From: Planctomycetaceae bacterium
GTDB taxonomy: Bacteria; Planctomycetota; Planctomycetia; Pirellulales; Pirellulaceae
Assembly (NCBI GenBank): GCA_005798335.1
Contig: SYJV01000212.1
Location: 1-48,058 of the forward strand
Reading direction: 5' to 3'
Length of the DNA stretch: 48,058 bases
A program made the position numbers and the translations under genes. Positions 1-7,201 of this stretch are shown here, piece by piece (the first letter of the stretch is position 1; each line of letters opens with the position of its first letter). The notes under the pieces were generated by a model, which ran no database searches, was not told where the DNA came from, and saw nothing but the letters and a program-made list of their open reading frames with translations.

Positions 1-113
1 AGCGCAAGCGAGTGAGAGCCTGGATTGACGTGTGCTCTTTTAACACGTGCTGGTTTGACGCACTCGCTTGCGCTTCGGGCTTGTATTGGTAAATTCCCAT
101 CTGCCGCTCGCCT
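1..113. repeat. Palindromic intergenic repeat, copy A (left end cut by window)
   Basis: The arm AGCGCAAGCGAGTG at 1-14 is the reverse complement of CACTCGCTTGCGCT at 61-74. The sequence from 55 to 113 (TTGACGCACTCGCTTGCGC, then TCGGGCTTGTATT, then GGTAAATTCCCATCTGCC, then GCTCGCC) recurs at 1408-1478 with one substitution and an 11-base insertion. The two copies bracket the sialidase-like gene. The element has no coding capacity of its own; small frames in it are low complexity (repeats of Ala-Arg-Ser). Such repeats are, to my knowledge, common between planctomycete genes, but their function is unknown. Confidence 0.75.
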
Positions 114-139
114 AACAGACCGTATTGCACTGCTTGAGC

Positions 140-1288
140 TTACGGCTGCCAAATCGTGGCACCGATATAGCGATCAGACTTTGGCTGGTCGTGAAAGTAA
201 TAAATAGTTACTACCTTGCCATCAGGTCGTTGAATGCTGCGCGGATAGCCTACATCGCGTCCACCACCATGATCTCGCAATATGATTTCGTCACTCCATG
301 TGTGTCCACCATCTTTGCTCAGCTTGGCTCGCAGTCCAAAGGGTTCGGCTCGGTAACCGTAAGTTAAACAAACTCGTCCGTCTGCCAATCGAATCATGGA
401 CGCGGGATTTCCTTCGCCCGTCGTGGGAACCGGCCGAGTATCCCATTGCCAAGTTTTCCCCGCATCAATCGAACGATAGTTTTCAATCCAGCTTTTCGCA
501 CCTTCGCGACAGCGTAGCGCTGTCAAGAATTCTGATTCACCAAGTCGAATCGTGGATGGCATAATCGAGTATCCGTTTGGTTCAGCGCCGATCCAAGCCA
601 CAAATTGCCAAGTCTTGCCACCATCGTCGGTTCGTACGCACAAGGGTCGACCTTCTTTCCCATCGGACTTGCCTGCGGTCAAAAACAGCAGACAACTTGT
701 TCGGCCCAGCACAACATAATCGGTGCGCGCCGCGATTCCTGGCAAGCCAAACAGAGGCAATCGAAACGGCCCTTGCCAGGTGCGTCCACGATCCGTGGAG
801 TAGTAAAAGCGCGACGGCCCAGCGTGCGCGTCCGTCATGCGCACCGTCAAAGCGAAATCCGGATGCGTAAAATCGATGCCCCCGGGACAATCTTGCCAGG
901 TACGTTCTACCACTCCCGGTAGAGGCGCTCCGTGCAAAGATCTTCCCGACGGAATCAACACGCCGTGCTTGGCAGGATTTTCGATCGTCCACGACTCGCC
1001 GCCATCCATGCTGCGAGCTAACAAGTGCTCCTCAGGTTTGTCACGATCGATATGATGGCGGTCTCCCAGATCCTTGTAATAGCCGGCGCTAAGGCCGACA
1101 AGAATCTCGTTGCCCCAAGACCAAGCACCGTGATTGGCAGGCCATCCACCAAATCGCCCGGGTTGATAGTACACTTGCACATGCTTGGTGCTAGCGGCAT
1201 CTATCTTGGGTCGTCCGTCCTCGGCGCGAGATTGTCGTCCAACAGCGCCTATGACACATGCCAAAATCGCGATGGCTATTGGTTTCAT
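140..1288 (-). CDS. Exported Asp-box (BNR) sialidase-like protein
   Basis: A 382-residue protein predicted to fold as a six-bladed beta-propeller of the sialidase/neuraminidase superfamily. Five Asp-box motifs (S/T-x-D-x-G-x-T-W type) are visible near residues 93-100, 164-171, 219-227, 273-280 and 324-331. The start at 1288 gives a short signal peptide (MKPIAIAILACVIGAVG, then a polar stretch), so export is likely. The same frame is open upstream to 1516, but that extension is a translation of the palindromic repeat and is rejected. Family members include exo-alpha-sialidases and non-catalytic sugar-binding or other glycan-active propellers; I cannot assign the substrate. It stands alone, transcribed away from the DUF1501 operon, and is bracketed by two copies of one repeat. 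Confidence 0.85.
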   Translation of the reverse strand: MKPIAIAILACVIGAVGRQSRAEDGRPKIDAASTKHVQVYYQPGRFGGWPANHGAWSWGNEILVGLSAGYYKDLGDRHHIDRDKPEEHLLARSMDGGESWTIENPAKHGVLIPSGRSLHGAPLPGVVERTWQDCPGGIDFTHPDFALTVRMTDAHAGPSRFYYSTDRGRTWQGPFRLPLFGLPGIAARTDYVVLGRTSCLLFLTAGKSDGKEGRPLCVRTDDGGKTWQFVAWIGAEPNGYSIMPSTIRLGESEFLTALRCREGAKSWIENYRSIDAGKTWQWDTRPVPTTGEGNPASMIRLADGRVCLTYGYRAEPFGLRAKLSKDGGHTWSDEIILRDHGGGRDVGYPRSIQRPDGKVVTIYYFHDQPKSDRYIGATIWQP

Positions 1289-1318
1289 TGCCTGCTCCAG
1301 AAATCCTGCATGTTCTTG

Positions 1319-1478
1319 GGCGAGCGGCAGATAGTTTCTTACCAATACAAGCCCGAAGCGCAAGCAAGTGTATGCCAGCCCGAAGCGCAGGCGAGTGTAT
1401 GCCAGGATTGACGCACTCGCTTGCGCATCGGGCTTGTATTCGCTTAGGCCTTGGTAAATTCCCATCTGCCGCTCGCCT
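1319..1478. repeat. Palindromic intergenic repeat, copy B
   Basis: Outer arms GCGAGCGGCAGAT (1320-1332) and ATCTGCCGCTCGC (1464-1476) are exact reverse complements. The inner arm at 1344-1370 (AATACAAGCCCGAAGCGCAA, then GCAAGTG) pairs with 1414-1440 with two mismatches. A third direct copy of the core AGCCCGAAGCGCAGGCGAGTG-like unit lies between the arms at about 1377-1397. It is the same family as the copy at 1-113. The rest of the 351-bp gap from 1289 to 1639 shows no gene; it should hold the promoters for the two divergent genes, but I could not pick a convincing promoter. Confidence 0.75.
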
Positions 1479-1639
1479 TGGGGAAGGTACTTTGGGAGAT
1501 CAAACGAGCAAAACATGATATAGTATTTCGTCCCCGGTTGTGGTTCTCTTTCTCAGAAAATGGGCCAGCGATGTGGGTTGTTGCGTCGGGGATCTCGACG
1601 TGGGACCGCTCGCGAATGGATCATTAGGTTAGAAAATTC

Positions 1640-3073
1640 ATGATGTTTCGATCGCAGCTCGATAGTTCCCAACTTACGTTATCGCGACGTCGCTGGTTAC
1701 ACCATGGGTTTACCGGTGCAGGCCTTTGTTTATCTAACCTCTTGCAAATGCGCGCTTGGGCGCAACCAGCTAGCGACTCTCCGCTCCAGCCGCTCGAGGC
1801 GTGCATCGTCATTTTCTACTACGGTGGTCCAAGCCATCTGGATACCTACGATCTCAAGCCCAATGCCCCTGCGGATATACGTGGAGAATTTAACCCCATC
1901 TCGACGAAAGTACCTGGTTTGGCGATTTGCGAACACTTGCCGCAAATGGCTCGCATGATGCACAAGGTTGCATTGATTCGTTCGATGCATCATTCCAATC
2001 GGTTGCACGACTCGGCCTCGACCGAAGTGCTAACCGGTCGGCAGTCGCCGGTGGGTGATCGCGAAGAGTTCGCACCGATTCGCCAATTCTATCCATCGGT
2101 GGGATCAACGGTTTCCTATCTGCGGCGTGAGCTTGATATCGAGTTGCCGCATGCAGCGTTGCCCTTTGTATTTCACAACGTCGTTGACGTTCCATGTCAA
2201 GGTGGCGGTTTTCTCGGATCGATCTATGATCCATTACAGATTGACGTCGACGCCGCCGAGCGAAAATATCGCGCAGGAACGATTTCGATGGTCGATGGCC
2301 TCACGACGCCTACTGTCGAAAGCCGAAGGCGCCTACTGGCATCAATGCAACCCGCGGCTTTCGGCGCTCAGGCTATGCCGTTGGCTCTCCAATGGCAGAA
2401 CGTCAGTGACCGCGCGTTTCGATTATTGGCATCGAAATCCGTAATTGGCGCGCTTGATTTAACGCAAGAACTTGCGAGTGTCCGCGAGCGATATGGCTAT
2501 GGTCTGCAGCCCAAAAGCGTTGGTGAGGGTGGTAACGGAGCTGAACTGGGAACCGCTCGACATATGCGAGGGCAGAATTTGCTGGTGGCGCGTCGATTGG
2601 TCGAAGCAGGCGTTCCTTTTGTAAATGTCTATGACTTCAAGCAACAAGGGCAGAACTGGGATGCCCATTCCAAGAACTTCAATCAACACAAAACGCATTT
2701 GTTGCCATTGGCGGATCAAAGCCTGAGTGCGTTGATTGAAGATCTGGATGCGCGCGGTATGCTGGAGACTACGCTGGTCGTGGCGATGGGCGAGTTTGGA
2801 CGAACTCCTAAGATTAATAAGGAAGGTGGTCGAGATCACTGGCCCGATTGTTACACGGTTCTTTTGGCCGGTGGCGGAGTTCATGGTGGCGCCGTTTGGG
2901 GTGCCAGTGATCGCCTGGGTGCGTTTCCTGCCAACGACCCCGTGACGCCAGCAGATTTGGTGGCAACCATTTTTTGGCGATTCGGATTTGATCCTACGAC
3001 TGAAATGCACGATGCCAGCGGTCGCCCCTGGCGCATCGCGGATGGTCAACCACTAAAGAGGCTCTTCGCGTAA
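1640..3073 (+). CDS. DUF1501 family protein with Tat signal
   Basis: A 477-residue DUF1501 protein, a family with an alkaline-phosphatase/sulfatase-like fold that is greatly expanded in planctomycetes. Its N-terminus has a twin-arginine type signal (SRRRWL at residues 15-20, then a hydrophobic stretch ending near AWAQ), so export in folded form is likely. Family signatures seen are YYGGPSHLDTYDLKP near residue 60, the GEFGRTPKIN and GGRDHWP motifs, VLLAGGGVHGG, and a C-terminal TPADLVATIFWRFGFD. Two ATG codons stand in tandem at the start (1640 and 1643); no clear Shine-Dalgarno is visible. The stop codon is one base before the next ATG, which suggests coupled translation with the SxtJ-like gene. 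The biochemical role of the family is not established. Confidence 0.92.
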   Translation: MMFRSQLDSSQLTLSRRRWLHHGFTGAGLCLSNLLQMRAWAQPASDSPLQPLEACIVIFYYGGPSHLDTYDLKPNAPADIRGEFNPISTKVPGLAICEHLPQMARMMHKVALIRSMHHSNRLHDSASTEVLTGRQSPVGDREEFAPIRQFYPSVGSTVSYLRRELDIELPHAALPFVFHNVVDVPCQGGGFLGSIYDPLQIDVDAAERKYRAGTISMVDGLTTPTVESRRRLLASMQPAAFGAQAMPLALQWQNVSDRAFRLLASKSVIGALDLTQELASVRERYGYGLQPKSVGEGGNGAELGTARHMRGQNLLVARRLVEAGVPFVNVYDFKQQGQNWDAHSKNFNQHKTHLLPLADQSLSALIEDLDARGMLETTLVVAMGEFGRTPKINKEGGRDHWPDCYTVLLAGGGVHGGAVWGASDRLGAFPANDPVTPADLVATIFWRFGFDPTTEMHDASGRPWRIADGQPLKRLFA

Positions 3074-3074
3074 C

Positions 3075-3482
3075 ATGGCAATGTTGCATATTAATTTGCG
3101 GCCAGGCCCTAAGCAGCTTCGCCAGTTCGCGGCGATTGCTGCTGGCGTGGTGCCATTGGTGATGTGGCTTTGGGGATTTGCGCTAAACTCAATTTTACTG
3201 GGTGGTCTTGCCGGAGCTCTGTTCGGTTTGCTGAGTTTCTTTTTTCCTGTCATCGCATGGCCCACCTATGTTCTGCTAACCTTGTGTGCTGCACCGATTG
3301 GATGGATTGTCGGTGAGCTCGCGTTGCTGGTCGTGTTTTTCGGAGTCTTTATGCCGGTCGGACTGCTGTTAAGGTGCTTGAAGCGAGATTTGTTGCAGCT
3401 AAAGTTGGATAGCCGCGCAACTTCCTATTGGAGCAAGAAGGACGCTCCCGTTTCGCCGGCGAGTTACTATCGCCAGTTTTAG
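3075..3482 (+). CDS. SxtJ-like small membrane protein
   Basis: A 135-residue inner-membrane protein with three hydrophobic segments (about residues 18-40, 42-62 and 63-95). The C-terminal motif LRCLKRDLLQLKLDSRATSYW is the signature I associate with the SxtJ family, named from the cyanobacterial saxitoxin cluster; its molecular role is unknown. The ATG is one base after the DUF1501 stop, and the DUF5989 gene follows 16 bases later. In other bacteria SxtJ and DUF5989 genes commonly sit beside a carbamoyltransferase gene (recalled, not checked). None is present here, which makes this an unusual context. Confidence is good for the family and low for any function. Confidence 0.82.
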   Translation: MAMLHINLRPGPKQLRQFAAIAAGVVPLVMWLWGFALNSILLGGLAGALFGLLSFFFPVIAWPTYVLLTLCAAPIGWIVGELALLVVFFGVFMPVGLLLRCLKRDLLQLKLDSRATSYWSKKDAPVSPASYYRQF

Positions 3483-3498
3483 AGCAGCCACCTGTACC

Positions 3499-3717
3499 AT
3501 GAATCTACCACTTAAGACACGGAACGAAGATGCTAAGAACGAGTTCGAGCGCGCCGGCCAAGAAGACGATTTAAGTTTGTTCCAAGAATTTACGATTTTC
3601 CTCAGAGAGAATCGCAAGTGGTGGTTAGTCCCTATATTCGTTTCGTTGGCGCTGATCGCAATGTTGGTGGCGCTGAGTGCTACCGGAGCGGCCCCCTTCA
3701 TTTACACGCTCTTCTAA
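3499..3717 (+). CDS. DUF5989 family small membrane protein
   Basis: A 72-residue protein with one transmembrane helix (about residues 43-64). The conserved stretch FLRENRKWWLVPIFVSLAL followed by GAAPFIYTLF at the C-terminus is characteristic of DUF5989. The preceding half is charged and probably cytoplasmic. It follows the SxtJ-like gene by 16 bases and precedes the KaiC-like ATPase gene by 17 bases, so the three are almost certainly co-transcribed. The usual SxtJ/DUF5989 pairing is kept, which supports both calls. Function is unknown. The two small membrane proteins may act as a complex; that is inference from conserved pairing only. Confidence 0.85.
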   Translation: MNLPLKTRNEDAKNEFERAGQEDDLSLFQEFTIFLRENRKWWLVPIFVSLALIAMLVALSATGAAPFIYTLF

Positions 3718-3734
3718 GTACCGCGTGAACATTG

Positions 3735-4607
3735 ATGAATGATCGGCAATCGACAGGAATACTCGCACTGGATCGCGCGCTGGGTGGAGGCTTGATCCCA
3801 GGTACGCTGACGATGGTGCTCGGCGCGACGGGAGTTGGCAAGACGCAACTGGGCATGCATTACAGTTTTGCTGGCCAGAGCCAGGATGGTTGCTGCGGAG
3901 CGATTGTCGATTTTTCCAGTCGAGGTGATTCGCAGAATCATGACGGCTACAGCTCGCGGATGTTCGAGCGCGCACTGGAATTGTCGGACCCGGCGGCCGA
4001 GACACTGCCTTGTCCATTTCGCGACGGCAGGCCCAAAGATGTCTTGCCGTTTCTCGGCTATCGAGGCCAACGAGTATTGCGCAGTCAGATGGATGTGGAT
4101 GCTTGGCACGCCTGGCAAAGTGAACTCAATCGACGTTTGCCACTACTGGTTCGATTCGTCTACGGCCATTTGGTTCATGGCACGCGGCGATTCTTGATCG
4201 ACGGGATCGAGCCACAAGAAAACGCCGAGGACTCGCTGCAACTGGACTTGCTAGAATACTTATACCATCGCATGTTGCGCAAAGAACACGATTGGTTAGC
4301 GCGAGAAGTATTTCGTCACGAGTTTCTCGCCATGTCCGGCCACGTCGCCCAACATGCCTATGATAATCGTCAAGCAACTGCGATGGTCTTGGTGACAACC
4401 AAGGAGACCATGCTGGAACAATTGATGACGCGGCCCTGGTCGGACGGTGATCTGGCGGCTGGAGCGAACACGATTGTGCTGATGGGACGCATCTTCGCCG
4501 ATGGCCGTATGGGACGCGGATTGTATATTGCAAAACATCGCGGCAGCGCGACCGATGACCGAATCCATCGATTTGAAATTAATGATGCTGGTTTAGAAAT
4601 TCAGTGA
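3735..4607 (+). CDS. KaiC/RecA-superfamily ATPase
   Basis: A 290-residue RecA-fold ATPase. The N-terminus TGILALDRALGGGLIPG is the typical KaiC-type lead-in, followed by the Walker A motif GATGVGKT (residues 30-37) and a hydrophobic Walker-B-like strand RFLID (152-156). The middle (about 60-150) is not typical of KaiC and has an insertion rich in charged residues. There is a single ATPase domain, so it is not a circadian KaiC, which has two. The ATG at 3735 is preferred over a TTG directly before it. The last four bases overlap a GTG of the next gene. It could be a regulatory or membrane-recruited ATPase acting with the SxtJ/DUF5989 proteins; that is conjecture from the operon. Confidence 0.82.
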   Translation: MNDRQSTGILALDRALGGGLIPGTLTMVLGATGVGKTQLGMHYSFAGQSQDGCCGAIVDFSSRGDSQNHDGYSSRMFERALELSDPAAETLPCPFRDGRPKDVLPFLGYRGQRVLRSQMDVDAWHAWQSELNRRLPLLVRFVYGHLVHGTRRFLIDGIEPQENAEDSLQLDLLEYLYHRMLRKEHDWLAREVFRHEFLAMSGHVAQHAYDNRQATAMVLVTTKETMLEQLMTRPWSDGDLAAGANTIVLMGRIFADGRMGRGLYIAKHRGSATDDRIHRFEINDAGLEIQ

Positions 4608-4615
4608 GGTTGAAC

Positions 4616-4942
4616 ATGGAAATTGGCGCTCTGAATGCAAGACAAGAAATATTGAAGACTCCCAAAGGGGACGTCTTAGGTACTAGTTACAGATGGCCGA
4701 AAGGTCAGTATTGCGCGATTCATACCGATCGTGGTGTTGTAGGTTGTGGCATTTACGATGTGCACATCGCATCCAAGTTTGGTATGGTCGTGGCAATCGC
4801 CCGCGGAACCCCAGAGAAACCGCTGTGTGAGCCAGAAGACTTGCTCGGCGCGAAAATCGCCGACGTCAGCCAGCCGGCAGCCGCACTTGGTATCGAAATT
4901 GGCATGACCGGTTTGCAAGCGATCGAAAAGCTCTTGGCTTGA
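4616..4942 (+). CDS. YunC-like DUF1805 protein
   Basis: A 108-residue cytoplasmic protein matching the DUF1805/YunC family: the segment YCAIHTDRGVVGCGIYDVHI (residues about 32-51), then a central ARG motif and the C-terminal ALGIEIGMTGLQAIEKLL, which is the family hallmark. Bacillus YunC is structurally known but has no assigned activity. An upstream GTG at 4604 overlaps the ATPase stop, but the ATG at 4616 has a GAGG Shine-Dalgarno-like sequence at a proper distance and fits the family length, so it is preferred. It is the last gene of the 1640-4942 operon. The translational closeness to the KaiC-like ATPase suggests a functional link. Confidence 0.85.
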   Translation: MEIGALNARQEILKTPKGDVLGTSYRWPKGQYCAIHTDRGVVGCGIYDVHIASKFGMVVAIARGTPEKPLCEPEDLLGAKIADVSQPAAALGIEIGMTGLQAIEKLLA

Positions 4943-5132
4943 CGATAAAGTCTGCGTACGCAGGGCTGATCCATGAGCAGTGAGGGTGAGCGAAAGGGCG
5001 CAAGCCCCGGCGGCCATCACGCTGTGCAATTCCGTGGGCTGGTTGGTCTGGTTAGCACTGCCGCAGAGGGCTAGCGTCTTTTCGCTCACAAAATCGGCCA
5101 ATTCTGTGCTGCCTGCGGCGCACGCCTAGCCC
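4943..5132. other. Non-coding gap after yunC-like gene
   Basis: No gene is supported here. A perfect 12-bp palindrome CTGCGTACGCAG lies at 4952-4963, just after the stop of the operon, without a T tract. The stretch around 4993-5013 (GGGCGCAAGCCCCGG) can form a small GC hairpin and may be a decayed interspersed repeat. Frames on either strand are short and of low quality. Confidence 0.5.
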
Positions 5133-5264
5133 CAATACCGTTCAACGAACGTGGGATAAGCTTCCAGCTTGTCAACCTGTAGCGGAGTTTCGCCATTGCT
5201 TGCACAAGATATTGACAAGCTGGAAGCTTATCCCACGTTCGTTGAACGGTATTGCGCCTAGCCC
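5123..5264. mobile_element. MITE-like palindromic element with 10-bp target duplication
   Basis: The arms at 5133-5175 and 5212-5254 are perfect 43-bp reverse complements, starting CAATACCGTTCAACG and ending CGTTGAACGGTATTG, around a 36-base centre. The element of 122 bp is immediately flanked by the direct repeat CGCCTAGCCC at 5123-5132 and 5255-5264, exactly as expected for a target-site duplication. It has no coding capacity. It lies between two convergent genes (yunC-like and the FliN-like gene), where its long hairpin could also end transcription. The perfect arms suggest recent movement, presumably by a transposase elsewhere in the genome. Confidence 0.85.
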
Positions 5265-5298
5265 AGCAATGAATAGGAACGCAGTAGGTAGACGACCG

Positions 5299-5586
5299 TC
5301 AGGATTTGGGGGCTAGTTTAATGAATCGTTCGCCTGGTGACATGATTTCGTTGATGCGGAGACCGAATTTGTCGCCGATCTTGACGACTTCGCCTTGCGC
5401 GATTGATTGGTCGCCGACCTCGACGGTCATTGGGCTCTCGCATGGTTTGTCGAACTGAATCATCACGCCCGGTACCAACCGCAACACTTGTTCGACGGGC
5501 AGTTTCTTACTTGCCAGAGTTACCTTCACACACACATCCACTCGCAAAAGGCTTTGGCAAAATGGCGCGAGTAGATGCTGGGACAT
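5299..5586 (-). CDS. FliN/SpoA-domain (flagellar motor switch-like) protein
   Basis: A 95-residue protein made almost entirely of one SpoA (FliM/FliN C-terminal) domain. Features seen are VDVCVKVTLASKKLPVEQVLRLVPGVMI (about residues 16-43), where the hydrophobic-alternating strand and the L-x-P-G-x-x-I turn are typical, then VEVGDQSIAQGEVVKIGDKFGLRI (55-78), the classic A-x-G-E-V-V-x-I-x-x-x-x-G-x-R-I motif. In flagellar FliN this domain forms the lower ring of the C-ring switch; it also occurs in type III secretion. No other flagellar or secretion gene is in the window, so this is an orphan copy. The start at 5586 leaves a normal short N-terminus. Confidence 0.82.
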   Translation of the reverse strand: MSQHLLAPFCQSLLRVDVCVKVTLASKKLPVEQVLRLVPGVMIQFDKPCESPMTVEVGDQSIAQGEVVKIGDKFGLRINEIMSPGERFIKLAPKS

Positions 5587-5811
5587 GGAGGTCGGTACCT
5601 TTGAAGCTACAATACGGTCTTATCTCTCGTATCGGCAGTTGTCGATCAATGACTTGATTCCTGCCAACGTGGCGACCGATAATGCTAGCAAAATACATGT
5701 CGAGCCCGAAGACGTGTTTTGCAGGCACATCCCGCACCGAATGGACTGGCATCTTGTTTTGACCTACATCCCTAAACCGCTACAGCTTGTTCCGTAGTCC
5801 TGGAAACACCT

Positions 5812-6960
5812 ATGTTGATCGCGCCCCCCCTGATAAACTCTTCCGGAAAATTTCCCCTCCCGACATTCAAGACCCAGAGCAATGACTCGCTGGCCGTAAG
5901 GATTACGCAGGCGAAGGAGAAACTGGGCTCGCGACTGTTGATTCTCGGGCATCATTACCAACAAGATGAAGTCATCGCGCACGCAGATTTGACCGGCGAC
6001 AGCTATCAACTTAGCCAGCAAGCTGCATCCAGCGCCGATTGCCGCACAATCGTGTTCTGCGGCGTCCATTTCATGGCTGAGACGGCTGACATCCTTGCCA
6101 ATCGCCCGGAGAAACTGGCAGAGCGCGGCGGGGAACGCGTCACGGTGATTTTGCCGGATATGGCCGCCGGTTGCTCGATGGCCGATATGGCCGCAATTCG
6201 GCAGGTCGACGATGCCTGGGAGCAGCTTGAAGAGGTGATCGACGTCCAGCGCTTGATTCCAGTTACGTACATCAATTCGGCGGCTAGCCTTAAAGCGTTT
6301 TGCGGACGCCACGGGGGGATCGTCTGTACCAGCAGTAACGCTGCGGCAGTGATTCGCTGGGCATTCGCGCGCGGCGAGCGGGTCTTTTTTTTCCCAGACC
6401 AGCACTTGGGCCGCAATACGTCGCTGAAGATGGGAATCACCCAAGAACAGATGCCAGTGTGGGATCCTCACACAGAGCAACTTGGCGGAAATACAGCGCA
6501 AACAATTCGCGACGCAAAAGTGATTCTCTGGAAGGGCCATTGTTCCGTGCACCAGATGTTTCGCGCTGCGCACGTACTACAGTTCCGCGAACGATTTCCC
6601 GGCATTAACATCTTGGTGCACCCAGAGTGTCCTCAAGAGGTGAATGATATTGCGGACATTTCCGGCTCGACCAGCAAGATCATTCAGACAGTAGAAGCAG
6701 CACCGCCAGGAACGAAGTGGGCGATCGGAACGGAGCTGCATTTAGTAAATCGGCTTAAGAAACAGCATCCCGACCAGGAAATCCACTTCCTTTCGCCAGT
6801 GGTCTGCATGTGCGCAACGATGTACCGAATCGACTTAGCTCATTTGGCTTGGACACTGGAAAATCTAGTCGAAGGTTCCATCGTTAATCCCATCCATGTC
6901 GATGCGGAAGTCAGCAGCCAATCGCTGGTAGCGCTCAAACGCATGCTCGAAGTGAACTAA
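5812..6960 (+). CDS. nadA: Quinolinate synthase
   Basis: A 382-residue NadA, which condenses iminoaspartate (from NadB) with dihydroxyacetone phosphate to quinolinate in de novo NAD synthesis. The three cysteines expected to hold the [4Fe-4S] cluster are C121 (in PDMAAGCSMAD), C244 (WKGHCSVHQMF) and C332 or C334 (SPVVCMCATMYRID). Active-site motifs LGHHYQQDEV (45-54), GDSYQLS (62-68), VFCGVHFMAETA, YINSAASLKA, CTSSNAA, FFPDQHLGRNT and HPECP are all present. Length is usual for the longer NadA type. No nadB or nadC lies beside it. A short acidic N-terminal lead of about 35 residues precedes the conserved core. It converges with the TIGR03790 gene across a palindromic repeat. Confidence 0.96.
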   Translation: MLIAPPLINSSGKFPLPTFKTQSNDSLAVRITQAKEKLGSRLLILGHHYQQDEVIAHADLTGDSYQLSQQAASSADCRTIVFCGVHFMAETADILANRPEKLAERGGERVTVILPDMAAGCSMADMAAIRQVDDAWEQLEEVIDVQRLIPVTYINSAASLKAFCGRHGGIVCTSSNAAAVIRWAFARGERVFFFPDQHLGRNTSLKMGITQEQMPVWDPHTEQLGGNTAQTIRDAKVILWKGHCSVHQMFRAAHVLQFRERFPGINILVHPECPQEVNDIADISGSTSKIIQTVEAAPPGTKWAIGTELHLVNRLKKQHPDQEIHFLSPVVCMCATMYRIDLAHLAWTLENLVEGSIVNPIHVDAEVSSQSLVALKRMLEVN

Positions 6961-7001
6961 CGTCGCGGCGCAAAATTCCCGAAGAGACTGTGATTGTTTG
7001 T

Positions 7002-7129
7002 AACCCGAAGCGTAAGCGAGGCGCGATGATCGGCCCTGGGAAAGTGTGATTGTTTCCTGCATCACAGAATCGTAGGCCCAAGAGTAGCCGAGGGACCGAT
7101 TATCGTACCTCGCTTACGCTTCGGGTTTC
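7002..7129. repeat. Palindromic intergenic repeat of the CCCGAAGCG(C/T)AAGCGAG family
   Basis: The arm at 7002-7037 (AACCCGAAGCGTAAGCGAGG, then a diverged CGCGATGATCGGCCCT) pairs with 7090-7129 reading in reverse complement, with about five mismatches. The core CCCGAAGCG(C/T)AAGCGAG is shared with the repeats at 1-113 and 1319-1478, but the outer parts differ, so it is a related subtype. It sits between the convergent nadA and TIGR03790 genes and may serve as a bidirectional terminator, which is inference. No gene is seen between 6961 and 7201. Confidence 0.7.
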
Positions 7130-7201
7130 AAAAAATCACATCCTCTACGGGACGATAACGCAGCCCGGGACTGAATTACTAACACTGGCAGGTTTTTTTG
7201 G

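Noticed and set aside
1289-1516. Upstream extension of the sialidase-like frame to 1516
   Set aside because: The extra 76 residues come from the repeat and would bury the signal peptide that starts at 1288.
1025-1518. Small plus-strand frames containing repeated Ala-Arg-Ser-Ala-Ser units
   Set aside because: They translate the palindromic repeat and the antisense of the sialidase-like gene; they have no coding signature of their own.
5585-5797. Plus-strand 70-codon frame between the FliN-like gene and nadA
   Set aside because: No domain or codon pattern supports it. The 225-bp gap most likely only holds the divergent promoters.
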